A stretch of 64,000 bases of DNA, taken from contig NC_059503.1 in assembly GCF_914767665.1 (NCBI RefSeq), forward strand, positions 61,336,352 to 61,400,351, written 5' to 3'. The notes under the pieces were generated by a model. That model was given only the letters and a program-made list of their open reading frames with translations. It was not told where the DNA came from and did not search any database. Source of the stretch: Harmonia axyridis. Lineage: Eukaryota > Arthropoda > Insecta > Coleoptera > Coccinellidae. This document shows, piece after piece, positions 49,379 to 60,983 of the stretch. Both the position numbers and the translations under genes were made by a program. Positions within the stretch are counted from its first letter, which is position 1; every line of letters starts with the position of its first letter.

Positions 49379-50750
49379 TTGATCTGTTCACGTAGATCAC
49401 GAAAGTTTTTATATGAGGGGTCTGCGACGAATAGTTTAGGAGATATAACGATTTTTATAGAGAGATTGAATTTTTACGGTTTTTTCCAAAAATTTCGACT
49501 TCAAATTTCTCCTAAACTATGCGGACTACGGAAAATCGGTAAGCAGAGTTGGTATTGGCAGTTCATGATTATTCGAATTCCACTCACGAATGACAATATT
49601 TGAGTCGAAGAATTTTCTCGAATTTTCTCGAATTTTCCTTACCCCGGACCTTAAAAAATTTTAAAAAATTAAAAGTTCCTTCTTGGTAATAATATACCTC
49701 TTTTTCTATTGATCTGGTCACGTAGATCACGAAAGTTTTTATTTGAGGGGTTTGCGACGAATAGTTTAGGAGATATAACGATTTTTGTAGAGAGATTGAA
49801 TTTTTACGGTTTTTTCCAAAAATTTCGAATTCAAATTTCTCCTAAACTATGGGGACTACGGAAAATCGGTAAGCAGAGTTGGTATTGGCAGTTCATGGTT
49901 ATTCGAATCCCACTCTCGCCTGACAATATTTGAGTCGAAAAATTTTCTCGAATTTTCTCGAATTTTCCTTACCACGGACCTTAAAAAATTGTAAAAAATT
50001 AAAAGTTCCTTCTTGGTAATAATAAACCTCTTTTTCTATTGATCTGGTCATGTAGATCACGAAAGTTTTTATTTGAGGAGTCTGCGACGAATAGTTTAGG
50101 AGATATAACGATTTTTATAGAGAGATTGAATTTTCTCGAATTTTCCTCACCCCGGACCTTGAAAAATTGTAAAAAATTAAAAGATCTTTCTTGGTAATAA
50201 AATACCTCTTTTTCTATTGATCTGTTCACGTAGATCACGAAAGTTTTTATTTGAAAGGTCTGCGACGAATAGTTTAGGAGATATAACGATTTTTGTAGAG
50301 AGATTGAATTTTCTCGAATTTTCCTTACCCCGGACCTTGAAAAATTGTAAGAAATTAAAAGATCTTTCTTGGTAATAAAATACCTCTTTTTCTATTGATC
50401 TGGTCATGTAGATCACTAAAGTTTTTATTTGAGGAGTCTGCGACGAATAGTTTAGGAGATATAACGATTTTTATAGAGAGATTGAATTTTCTCGAATTTT
50501 CCTTACCCCAGACCTTGAAAAATTGTAAAAAATTAAAAGATCTTTCTTGGTAATAAAATACCTCTTTTTCTATTGATCTGTTCACGTAGATCACGAAAGT
50601 TTTTATTCGAGGGCTCTGCGACGAATAGTTTAGGAGATATAACGATTTTTGTAGAGAGATTGAATTTTCTCGAATTTTCCTTACCCCGGACCTTAAAAAA
50701 TTGTAAAAAATTAAAAGTTCCTTCTTGGTGATAATATACCTCTTTTTCTA
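49379..50750 (+). repeat. Module 25: A-B + 4 shorts (1,372 bp)
   Basis: Next turn of the 1,372 bp unit: A 49379, B 49709 and shorts at 50039, 50217, 50395 and 50573. The last shorts switch to the local family of module 22 (TTTGAAAGGTCTG at 50217, TTATTCGAGG at 50573), so a junction between families lies near 50.2 kb. Confidence 0.9.
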
Positions 50751-51766
50751 TTGATCTGTTCACGTAGATCACGAAAGTTTTTATATGAGGGGTCTGCGAC
50801 GAATAGTTTAGGAGATATAACGATTTTTATAGAGAGATTGAATTTTTACGGTTTTTTCCAAAAATTTCGACTTCAAATTTTTCCTAAACTATGGGGACTA
50901 CGGAAAATCGGTAAGCAGAGTTGGTATTGGCAGTTCATGATTATTCGAATTCCACTCACGAATGTAAATATTTGAGTCGAAGAATTTTCTCGAATTTTCT
51001 CGAATTTTCCTTACCCCGGACCTAAAAAAATTGTAAAAAACCAAAAGTTCCTTCTTGGTAATAATATACCTCTTTTTCTATTGATCTGGTCACGCAGATC
51101 ACGAAAGTTTTTATTTGAGGGGTTTGCGACGAATAGTTTATTAGATATAACGATTTTTGTAGAGAGATTGAATTTTTACGGTTTTTTCCAGAAATTTCGA
51201 ATTCAAATTTCTCCTAAACTATGGGGACTACGGAAAATCGGTAAGCAGAGTTGGTATTGGCAGTTCATGGTTATTCGAATTCCACTCTCGCCTGACAATA
51301 TTTGAGTCGAAAAATTTTCTCGAATTTTCTCGAATTTTCCTTACCCCGGACCTTAAAAAATTGTAAAAAATTAAAAGTTCCTTCTTGGTAATAATATACC
51401 TCTTTTTCTATTGATCTGGTCATGTAGATCACGAAAGTTTTTATTTGAGGAGTCTGCGACGAATAGTTTAGGAGATATAACGATTTTTATAGAGAGATTG
51501 AATTTTCACGAATTTTCCTTACCCCGGACCTTGAAAAATTGTAAAAAATTAAAAGATCTTTCTTGGTAATAAAATACCTCTTTTTCTATTGATCTGTTCA
51601 TGTAGATCACGAAAGTTTTTATTTGAGGGGTCTGCGACGAATAGTTTAGGAGATATAACGATTTTTGAAGAGAGATTGAATTTTCTCGAATTTCCCTTAC
51701 CCCGGACCTTAAAAAATTGTAAAAAATTAAAAGTTCCTTCTTGGTGATAATATACCTCTTTTTCTA
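50751..51766 (+). repeat. Module 26: copy of module 20
   Basis: A 50751, B 51081 and shorts 51411 and 51589, with all marks of module 20 at +7,717 bp (CACGCAGATC, TTTATTAGATAT, CCAGAAATTTCG, TTTTCACGAATT). Private changes include AAAAAACCAAAAG near 51038 and TTTTTGAAGAGAG near 51664. Confidence 0.9.
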
Positions 51767-52808
51767 TTGATCTGTTCACGTAGATCACGAAAGTTTTTAT
51801 ATGAGGGGTCTGCGACGAATAGTTTAGGAGATATAACGATTTTTATAGAGAGATTGAATTTTTACGGTTTTTTCCAAAAATTTCGACTTCAAATTTTTCC
51901 TAAACTATGGGGACTACGGAAAATCGGTAAGCAGAGTTGGTATTGGCAGTTCATTATTATTCGAATTCCACTCTCGCCTGACAATATTTGAGTCGAAAAA
52001 TTTTCTCGAATTTTCTCGAATTTTCCTTACCCCGGACCTTAAAAAATTGTAAAAAATTAGGAGTTCCTTCTTGGTAATAATATACCTCTTTTTCTATTGA
52101 TCTGGTCACGTAGATCACGAAAGTTTTTATTTGAGGGGTCTGCGACGAATAGTTTAGGAGATATAACGATTTTTGTAGAGAGATTGAATTTTCTCGAATT
52201 TTCCTTACCCCGGACCTCAAAAAATTGTAAAAAATTAAAAGTTCCTTCTTGGTAATAATATACCTCTTTTTCTATTGATCTGGTCATGTAGATCACGAAA
52301 GTTTTTATTTGAGGAGTCTGCGACGAATAGTTTAGGAGATATAACGATTTTTGTAGAGAGATTGAATTTTCTCGAATTTTCCTTACCCCGGACCTTAAAA
52401 AATTGTAAAAAATTAAAAGTTCCTTCTTGGTAATAATATACCTCTTTTTCTATTGATCTGGTCATGTAGATCACGAAAGTTTTTATTTGAGGAGTCTGCG
52501 ACGAATAGTTTAGGAGATATTACGATTTTTATAGAGAGATTGAATTTTCTCGAATTTTCCTTACCCCGGACCTTGAAAAATTGTAAAAAATTAAAAGATC
52601 TTTCTTGGTAATAAAATACCTCTTTTTCTATTGATCTGGTCATGTAGATCACGAAAGTTTTTATTTGAGGGGTCTGCGACGAATAGTTTAGGAGATATAA
52701 CGATTTTTGTAGAGAGATTGAATTTTCTCGAATTTTCCTTACCCCGGACCTTAAAAAATTGTAAAAAATTAAAAGTTCCTTCTTGGTGATAATATACCTC
52801 TTTTTCTA
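51767..52808 (+). repeat. Module 27: copy of module 21
   Basis: Chimeric long at 51767 with the same breakpoint as 44050 (CATTATTATTCGAATTCCACTCTCGCC), and shorts at 52097, 52275, 52453 and 52631. The identical breakpoint shows that the fusion predates the 7,717 bp-spaced duplication. Confidence 0.9.
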
Positions 52809-54002
52809 TTGATCTGTTCACGTAGATCACGAAAGTTTTTATATGAGGGGTCTGCGACGAATAGTTTAGGAGATATAAAGATTTTTATAGAGAGAATGAA
52901 TTTTTACGGTTTTTTCCAAAAATTTCGACTTCAAATTTCTCCTAAACTATGCGGACTACGGAAAATCGGTAAGCAGAGTTGGTATTGGCAGTTCATGATT
53001 ATTCGAATTCCACTCACGAATGACAATATTTGAGTCGAAGAATTTTCTCGAATTTTCTCGAATTTTCCTTACCCCGGACCTTAAAAAATTTTAAAAAATT
53101 AAAAGTTCCTTCTTGGTAATAATATACCTCTTTTTCTATTGATCTGGTCACGTAGATCACGAAAGTTTTTATTTGAGGGGTTTGCGACGAATAGTTTAGG
53201 AGATATAACGATTTTTGTAGAGAGATTGAATTTTTACGGTTTTTTCCAAAAATTTCGAATTCAAATTTCTCCTAAACTATGGGGACTACGGAAAATCGGT
53301 AAGCAGAGTTGGTATTGGCAGTTCATGGTTATTCGAATCCCACTCTCGCCTGACAATATTTGAGTCGAAAAATTTTCTCGAATTTTCTCGAATTTTCCTT
53401 ACCACGGACCTTAAAAAATTGTAAAAAATTAAAAGTTCCTTCTTGGTAATAATATACCTCTTTTTCTATTGATCTGGTCATGTAGATCACGAAAGTTTTT
53501 ATTTGAGGAGTCTGCGACGAATAGTTTAGGAGATATAACGATTTTTATAGAGAGATTGAATTTTCTCGAATTTTCCTTACCCCGGACCTTGAAAAATTGT
53601 AAAAAATTAAAAGATCTTTCTTGGTAATAAAATACCTCTTTTTCTATTGTTCTGTTCACGTAGATCACGAAAGTTTTTATTTGAAAGGTCTGCGACGAAT
53701 AGTTTAGGAGATATAACGATTTTTGTAGAGAGATTGAATTTTCTCGAATTTTCCTTACCCCGGACCTCGAAAAATTGTAAAAAATTAAAAGTTCCTTCTT
53801 GGTGATAATATACCTCTTTTTCTATTGATCTGTTCACGTAGATCACGAAAGTTTTTATTCGAGGGGTCTGCGACGAATAGTTTAGGAGATATAACGATTT
53901 TTGTAGAGAGATTGAATTTTCTCGAATTTTCCTCACCCCGGACCTTAAAAAATTGTAAAAAATTAAAAGTTCCTTCTTGGTGATAATATACCTCTTTTTC
54001 TA
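52809..54002 (+). repeat. Module 28: A-B + 3 shorts
   Basis: Counterpart of module 22: A 52809 (ACTATGCGG, GATATAAAGATTTTT), B 53139 and shorts 53469, 53647 (ATTGTTCTG start, TTTGAAAGG) and 53825. It lacks the 5 bp deletion of module 22, so the spacing to the copy changes from 7,717 to 7,722 bp here. Confidence 0.9.
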
Positions 54003-55845
54003 TTGATCTGTTCACGTAGATCACGAAAGTTTTTATATGAGGAGTCTGCGACGAATAGTTTAGGAGATATAACGATTTTTATAGAGAGATTGAATTTTTA
54101 CGGTTTTTTCCAAAAATTTCGACTTCAAATTTTTCCTAAACTATGGGGACTACGGAAAATCGGTAAGCAGAGTTGGTATTGGCAGTTCATGATTATTCGA
54201 ATTCCACTCACGAATGTAAATATTCGAGTCGAAGAATTTTCTCGAATTTTCTCGAATTTTCCTTACCCCGGACCTTAAAAAATTGTAAAAAATCAAAAGT
54301 TCTTTCTTGGTAATAATATACCTCTTTTTCTATTGATCTGGTCACGCAGATCACGAAAGTTTTTATTTGAGGGGTTTGCGACGAATAGTTTATTAGATAT
54401 AACGATTTTTGTAGAGAGATTGAATTTTTACGGTTTTTTCCAGAAATTTCGAATTCAAATTTCTCCTAAACTATGGGGACTACGGAAAATCGGTAAGCAG
54501 AGTTGGTATTGGCAGTTCATGGTTATTCGAATCCCACTCTCGCCTGACAATATTTGAGTCGAAAAATTTTCTCGAATTTTCCTTACCCCGGACCTTAAAA
54601 AATTGTAAAAAATTAAAAGTTCCTTCTTGGTAATAATATACCTCTTTTTCTATTGATCTGTTCACGTAGATCACGAAAGTTTTTATATGAGGGGTCTGCG
54701 ACGAATAGTTTAGGAGATATAACGATTTTTATGGAGAGATTGAATTTTTACGGTTTTTTCCAAAAATTTCGACTTCAAATTTTTCCTAAACTATGGGGAC
54801 TACGGAAAATCGGTAAGCAGAGTTGGTATTGGCAGTTCATTATTATTCGAATTCCACTCTCGCCTGACAATATTTGAGTCGAAAAATTTTCTCGAATTTT
54901 CTCGAATTTTCCTCACCCCGGACCTTAAAAAATTGTAAAAAATTAAGAGTTCCTTCTTGGTAATAATATACCTCTTTTTCTATTGATCTGGTCACGTAGA
55001 TCACGAAAGTTTTTATTTGAGGGGTTTGCGACGAATAGTTTAGGAGATATAACGATTTTTGTAGAGAGATTGAATTTTTACGGTTTTTTCCAAAAATTTC
55101 GGATTCAAATTTCTCCTAAACTATGGGGACTACGGAAAATCGGTAAGCAGAGTTGGTATTGGAAGTTCATGGTTATTCGAATCCCACTCTCGCCTGACAA
55201 TATTCGAGTCGAAAAATTTTCTCGAATTTTCTTGAATTTTCCTTACTCCGGACCTTAAAAAATTGTTAAAATTAAAAGTTCCTTCTTGGTAATAATATAC
55301 CTCTTTTTCTATTGATCTGGTCATGTAGATCACGAAAGTTTTTATTTGAGGAGTCTGCGACGAATAGTTTAGGAGATATAACGATTTTTATAGAGAGATT
55401 GAATTTTCTCGAATTTTCCTTACCCCGGACCTTGAAAAATTGTAAAAAATTAAAAGATCTTTCTTGGTAATAAAATACCTCTTTTTCTATTGATCTGTTC
55501 ACGTAGATCACGAAAGTTTTTATTTGAGGGGTCTGCGACGAATAGTTTAGGAGATATAACGATTTTTGTAGAGAGATTGAATTTTCTCGAATTTTCCTTA
55601 CCCCGGACCTTGAAAAATTGTAAAAAATTAAAAGATCTTTCTTGGTAATAAAATACCTCTTCTTCTATTGATCTGGTCATGTAGATCACGAAAGTTTTTA
55701 TTTGAGGAGTCTGCGACGAATAGTTTAGGAGATATAACGATTTTTATAGAGGGATTGAATTTTCTCGAATTTTCCTTACACCGGACCTTGAAAAATTGTA
55801 AAAAATTAAAAGATCTTTCTTGGTAATAAAATACCTCTTTTTCTA
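54003..55845 (+). repeat. Module 29: A-B-A/B-B + 3 shorts
   Basis: Four longs in a row at 54003, 54333 (320 bp), 54653 (chimeric) and 54983 (329 bp; ATTGTTAAAATTAAAAG). The first three match 50751, 51081 and 51767, but the two shorts and one decamer between them are absent (366 bp = 356 + 10). Shorts follow at 55312, 55490 and 55668. Confidence 0.9.
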
Positions 55846-57029
55846 TTGATCTGTTCACGTAGATCACGAAAGTTTTTATATGAGGGGTCTGCGACGAATA
55901 GTTTAGGAGATATAACGATTTTTATAGAGAGATTGAATTTTTACGGTTTTTTCCAAAAATTTCGACTTCAAATTTTTCCTAAACTATGGGGACTACGGAA
56001 AATCGGTAAGCAGAGTTGGTATTGGCAGTTCATGATTATTCGAATGCCACTCACGAATGACAATATTTGAGTCGAAGAATTTTCTCGAATTTTCCTTACC
56101 CCGGACCTTAAAAAATTGTAAAAAATTAAAAGTTCCTTCTTGGTAATAATATACCTCTTTTTCTATTGATCTGGTCACGTAGATCACGAAAGTTTTTATT
56201 TGAGGGGTTTGCGACGAATAGTTTAGGAGATATAACGATTTTTGTAGAGAGATTGAATTTTTACGGTTTTTTCCAAAAATTTCGAATTCAAATTTCTCCT
56301 AAACTATAGGGACTACGGAAAATCGGTAAGCAGAGTTGGTATTGGCAGTTCATGGTTATTCGAATCCCACTCTCGCCTGACAATATTTGAGTCGAAAAAT
56401 TTTCTCGAATTTTCTCGAATTTTCCTTACCCCGGACCTTAAAAAATTGTAAAAAATTAAAAGATCTTTCTTGGTAATAAAATACCTCTTTTTCTATTGAT
56501 CTGGTCATGTAGATCACGAAAGTTTTTATATGAGGGGTCTGCGACGAATAGTTTAGGAGATATAACGATTTTTATAGAGAGATTGAATTTTCTCGAATTT
56601 TCCTTACCCCGGACCTTGAAAAATTGTAAAAAATTAAAAGATCTTTCTTGGTAATAAAATACCTCTTTTTCTATTGATCTGTTCACGTAGATCACGAAAG
56701 TTTTTATTTGAGGGGTCTGCGACGAATAGTTTAGGAGATATAACGATTTTTGTAGAGGGATTGAATTTTCTCGAATTTTCCTTACCCCGGACCTTAAAAA
56801 ATTGTAAAAAATTAAAAGATCTTTCTTGGTAATAAAATACCTCTTTTTCTATTGATCTGGTCATGTAGATCACGAAAGTTTTTATTTGAGGAGTCTGCGA
56901 CGATTAGTTTAGGAGATATAACGATTTTTATAGAGGGATTGAATTTTCTCGAATTTTCCTTACCCCGGACCTTGAAAAATTGTAAAAAATTAAAAGATCT
57001 TTCTTGGTAATAAAATACCTCTTTTTCTA
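55846..57029 (+). repeat. Module 30: A-B + 3 shorts
   Basis: A 55846 (320 bp; CGAATGCCACTC) and B 56166 (ACTATAGGG, as at 6176), then Sb 56496, Sc 56674 and Sa 56852. GAGGGATTG marks 56674 and 56852. The set resembles the left part of the window around 5.5-6.9 kb more than its neighbours at 42-54 kb. Confidence 0.9.
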
Positions 57030-58751
57030 TTGATCTGTTCACGTAGATCACGAAAGTTTTTATATGAGGGGTCTGCGACGAATAGTTTAGGAGATATAAC
57101 GATTTTTATAGAGAGATTGAATTTTTACGGTTTTTTCCAAAAATTTCGACTTCAAATTTTTCCTAAACTATGGGGACTACGGAAAATCGATAAGCAGAGT
57201 TGGTATTGGCAGTTCATGATTATTCGAATTCCACTCACGAATGACAATATTTGAGTCGAAGAATTTTCTCGAATTTTCTCGAATTTTCCTTACCCCGGAC
57301 CTTAAAAAATTGTAAAAAATTAAAAGTTCCTTCTTGGTAATAATATACCTCTTTTTCTATTGATCTGGTCACGTAGATCACGAAAGTTTTTATTTGATGG
57401 GTTTGCGACGAATAGTTTAGGAGATATAACGATTTTTGTAGAGAGATTGAATTTTTACGGTTTTTTCCAAAAATTTCTAATTCAAATTTCTCCTAAACTA
57501 TAGGGACTACGGAAAATCGGTAAGCAGAGTTGGTATTGGCAGTTCATGGTTATTCGAATCCCACTCTCGCCTGACAATATTTGAGTCGAAAAATTTTCTC
57601 GAATTTTCTCGAATTTTCCTTACCCCGGACCTTAAAAAATTGTAAAAAATTAAAAGATCTTTCTTGGTAATAAAATACTTCTTTTTTTATTGATCTGTTC
57701 ACGTAGATCACGAAAGTTTTTATTTGAGGGGTCTGCGACGAATAGTTTAGGAGATATAACGATTTTTGTAGAGAGATTGAATTTTCTCGAATTTTCCTTA
57801 CCCCGGACCTTAAAAAATTGTTAAAAATTAAAAGTTCCTTCTTGGTGATAATATACCTCTTTTTCTATTGATCTGTTCACGTAGATCACGAAAGTTTTTA
57901 TTTGAGGGGTCTGCGACGAATAATTTAGGAGATATAACGATTTTTGTAGAGAGATTGAATTTTCTCGAATTTTCCTTACCCCGGACCTTAAAAAATTGTA
58001 AAAAATTAAAAGTTCCTTCTTGGTAATAATATACCTCTTTTTCTATTGATCTGGTCATGTAGATCACGAAAATTTTTATTTGAGGAGTCTGCGACGAATA
58101 GTTTAGGAGATATAACGATTTTTATAGAGAGATTGAATTTTCTCGGATTTTCCTTACCCCGGACCTTGAAAAATTGTGAAAAATTAAAAGATCTTTCTTG
58201 GTAATAAAATACCTCTTTTCCTATTGATCTGTTCACTTAGATCACGAAAGTTTTTATTTGAGGGGTCTGCGACGAATAGTTTAGGAGATATAACGATTTT
58301 TGTAGAGAGATTGAATTTTCTCGAATTTTCCTTACCCCGGACCTTGAAAAATTGTAAAAAATTAAAAGATTGGTATTAAAATACCTCTTTTTCTATTGAT
58401 CTGGTCATGTAGATCACGAAAGTTTTTATATGAGGGTTCTGCGACGAATAGTTTAGGAGATATAACGATTTTTATAGAGAGATTGAATTTTCTCGAATTT
58501 TCCTTACCCCGGACCTTGAAAAATTGTAAAAAATTAAAAAATCTTTCTTGGTAATAAAATACCTCTTTTTCTATTGATCTGTTCACGTAGATCACGAAAG
58601 TTTTTATTTGAGGGGTCTGCGACGAATAGTTTAGGAGATATAACGATTTTTGTAGAGAGATTGAATTTTCTCGAATTTTCCTTACCCCGGACCTTAAAAA
58701 ATTGTAAAAAATTAAAAGTTCCTTCTTGGTGATAATATACCTCTTTTTCTA
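57030..58751 (+). repeat. Module 31: A-B + 6 shorts
   Basis: A 57030 (AATCGATAAGC) and B 57360 (TTTGATGGGTTTG, ATTTCTAATTC, ACTATAGGG). Six shorts follow, including 58224, which is only 172 bp because the GATCTTTCTTGG stretch is reduced to GATTGG near 58369. 58224 has CACTTAGATCACG in its dyad region, shared with 60984. Confidence 0.9.
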
Positions 58752-59765
58752 TTGATCTGTTCACGTAGATCACGAAAGTTTTTATATGAGGGGTCTGCGA
58801 CGAATAGTTTAGGAGATATAACGATTTTTATAGAGAGATTGAATTTTTACGATTTTTTCCAAAAATTTCGACTTCAAATTTCTCCTAAACTATGGGGACT
58901 ACGGAAAATCGGTAAGCAGAGTTGGTATTGGCAGTTCATGATTATTCGAATTCCACTCACGAATGACAATATTTGAGTCGAAGGATTTTCTCGAATTTTC
59001 TCGAATTTTCCTTACCCCGGACCTTAAAAAATTGTAAAAAATTAAAAGTTCCTTCTTGGTAATAATATACCTCTTTTTCTATTGATCTGGTCACGTAGAT
59101 CACGAAAGTTTTCATTTGAGGGATTTGCGACGAATAGTTTAGGAGATATAACGATTTCTGTAGAGATATTGAATTTTTACGGTTTTTTCCAAAAATTTCG
59201 AATTCAAATTTCTCCTAAACTATGGGGACTACGGAAAATCGGTAAGCAGAGTTGGTATTGGCAGTTCATGGTTATTCGAATCCCACTCTCGCCTGACAAT
59301 ATTTGAGTCGAAAAATTTTCTCGAATTTTCTCGAATTTTCCTTACCCCGGACCTTAAAAAATTGTAAAAAATTAAAAGTTCCTTCTTGGTAATAATATAC
59401 CTCTTTTTCTATTGATCTGGTCATGTAGATCACGAAAGTTTTTATTTGAGGAGTCTGCGACGAATAGTTTAGGAGATATAACGATTTTTATAGAGATTGA
59501 ATTTTCTCGAATTTTCCTTACCCCGGACCTTGAAAAATTGTAAAAAATTAAAAGATCTTTCTTGGTAATAAAATCTTTTTTTTTCTATTGATCTGTTCAC
59601 GTAGATCACGAAAGTTTTTATTTGAGGGGTCTGCGACGAATAGTTTAGGAGATATAACGATTTTTGTAGAGAGATTGAATTTTCTCGAATTTTCCTTACC
59701 CCGGACCTTAAAAAATTGTAAAAAATTAAAAGTTCCTTCTTGGTAATAATATACCTCTTTTTCTA
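58752..59765 (+). repeat. Module 32: A-B + 2 shorts
   Basis: A 58752 (TTTTACGATTTTTTCC) and B 59082 (TTTTCATTTGAGGGATTTG, GATTTCTGTAGAGATATTG), then shorts at 59412 (176 bp) and 59588. The tract before 59588 reads AAATC followed by a run of T, an altered form of AAATACCTCTTTTTC. Confidence 0.9.
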
Positions 59766-60449
59766 TTGATCTGGTCACGTAGATCACGAAAGTTTTCATT
59801 TGAGGGGTTTGCGACGAATAGTTTAGGAGATATAACGATTTCTGTAGAGATATTGAATTTTTACGGTTTTTTCCAAAAATTTCGAATTCAAATTTCTCCT
59901 AAACTATGGGGACTACGGAAAATCGGTAAGCAGAGTTGGTATTGGCAGTTCATGGTTATTCGAATCCCACTCTCGCCTGACAATATTTGAGTCGAAAAAT
60001 TTTCTCGAATTTTCTCGAATTTTCCTTACCCCGGACCTTAAAAAATTGTAAAAAATTAAAAGTTCCTTCTTGGTAATAATATACCTCTTTTTCTATTGAT
60101 CTGGTCATGTAGATCACGAAAGTTTTTATTTGAGGAGTCTGCGATGAATAGTTTAGGAGATATAACGATTTTTATAGAGATTGAATTTTCTCGAATTTTC
60201 CTTACCCCGGACCTTGAAAAATTGTAAAAAATTAAAAGATCTTTCTTGGTAATAAAATACCTCTTTTTCTATTGATCTGTTCACGTAGATCACGAAAGTT
60301 TTTATTTGAGGGGTCTGCGACGAATAGTTTAGGAGATATAACGATTTTTGTGGAGAGATTGAATTTTCTCGAATTTTCCTTACCCCGGACCTTAAAAAAT
60401 TGTAAAAAATTAAAAGTTCCTTCTTGGTAATAATATACCTCTTTTTCTA
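59082..60449 (+). repeat. 684 bp tandem duplication (B + 2 shorts)
   Basis: 59082-59765 and 59766-60449 are adjacent copies of B 330 + short 176 + short 178. Both have TTTTCATTTGAG and GATTTCTGTAGAGATATTG. Differences seen: 59123 A against 59807 G, and the T-run variant before 59588. Confidence 0.9.
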
Positions 60450-60983
60450 TTGATCTGGTGATGTAGATCACGAAAGTTTTTATTTGAGGAGTCTGCGACG
60501 AATAGTTTAGGAGATATAACGATTTTTATAGAGAGATGGAATTTTCTCGAATTTTCCTTACCCCGGACCTTGAAAAATTGTAAAAAATTAAAAGATCTTT
60601 CTTGGTAATAAAATACCTCTTTTTCTATTGATCTGTTCACGTAGATCACGAAAGTTTTTATTTGAGGGGTCTGCGACGAATAGTTTAGGAGATATAACGA
60701 TTTTTGTAGAGAGATTGATTTTTCTCGAATTTTCCTTACCCCGGACCTTAAAAAATTGTAAAAAATTAAAAGTTCCTTCTTGGTAATAATATACCTCTTT
60801 TTCTATTGATCTGGTCATGTAGATCACGAAAGTTTTTATTTGAGGAGTCTGCGACGAATAGTTTAGGAGATATAACGATTTTTATAGAGAGATTGAATTT
60901 TCTCGGATTTTCCTTACCCCGGACCTTGAAAAATTGTGAAAAATCAAAAGATCTTTCTTGGTAATAAAATACCTCTTTTCCTA
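59766..60983 (+). repeat. Module 33: lone B + 5 shorts
   Basis: A type B long without its A partner, at 59766. It repeats the marked B of 59082 (TTTTCATTTGAG, GATTTCTGTAGAGATATTG) 684 bp later, so it arose by tandem duplication of B + 2 shorts. Shorts follow at 60096 (176 bp), 60272, 60450, 60628 and 60806; the last has CTCGGATTTTCC, like 58046. Confidence 0.9.

Larger units (their letters stand above)
47295..50750 (+). repeat. 1,372 bp higher-order repeat, about 2.5 turns
   Basis: The unit is two 330 bp longs and four 178 bp shorts (660 + 712 = 1,372). Starts 47295, 48667 and 50039 and pairs 48007/49379 and 48337/49709 are in register. Shared marks are ACTATGCGG, GATTTGTTCACG (47473, 48845), GAGATGTAACG (47651, 49023), TTACCACGG and AATAATAAACC. 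Confidence 0.88.
42850..54002 (+). repeat. 3.4 kb duplication spaced 7,717/7,722 bp
   Basis: 42850-46280 corresponds to 50567-54002: modules 20-22 recur as modules 26-28 with the same monomer order and private marks. The offset is 7,717 bp up to the short at 45752 and 7,722 bp after it, because of the 5 bp deletion there. Between the copies lie module 23 and the 1,372 bp repeat. Confidence 0.88.

Noticed and set aside
5450..56695. Exact 50,000 bp offset between similar blocks at 5.45 and 55.45 kb
   Set aside because: The round number is coincidence: the offset becomes 49,990 bp after a decamer difference, and private marks differ between the blocks. The family resemblance itself is kept as a finding.
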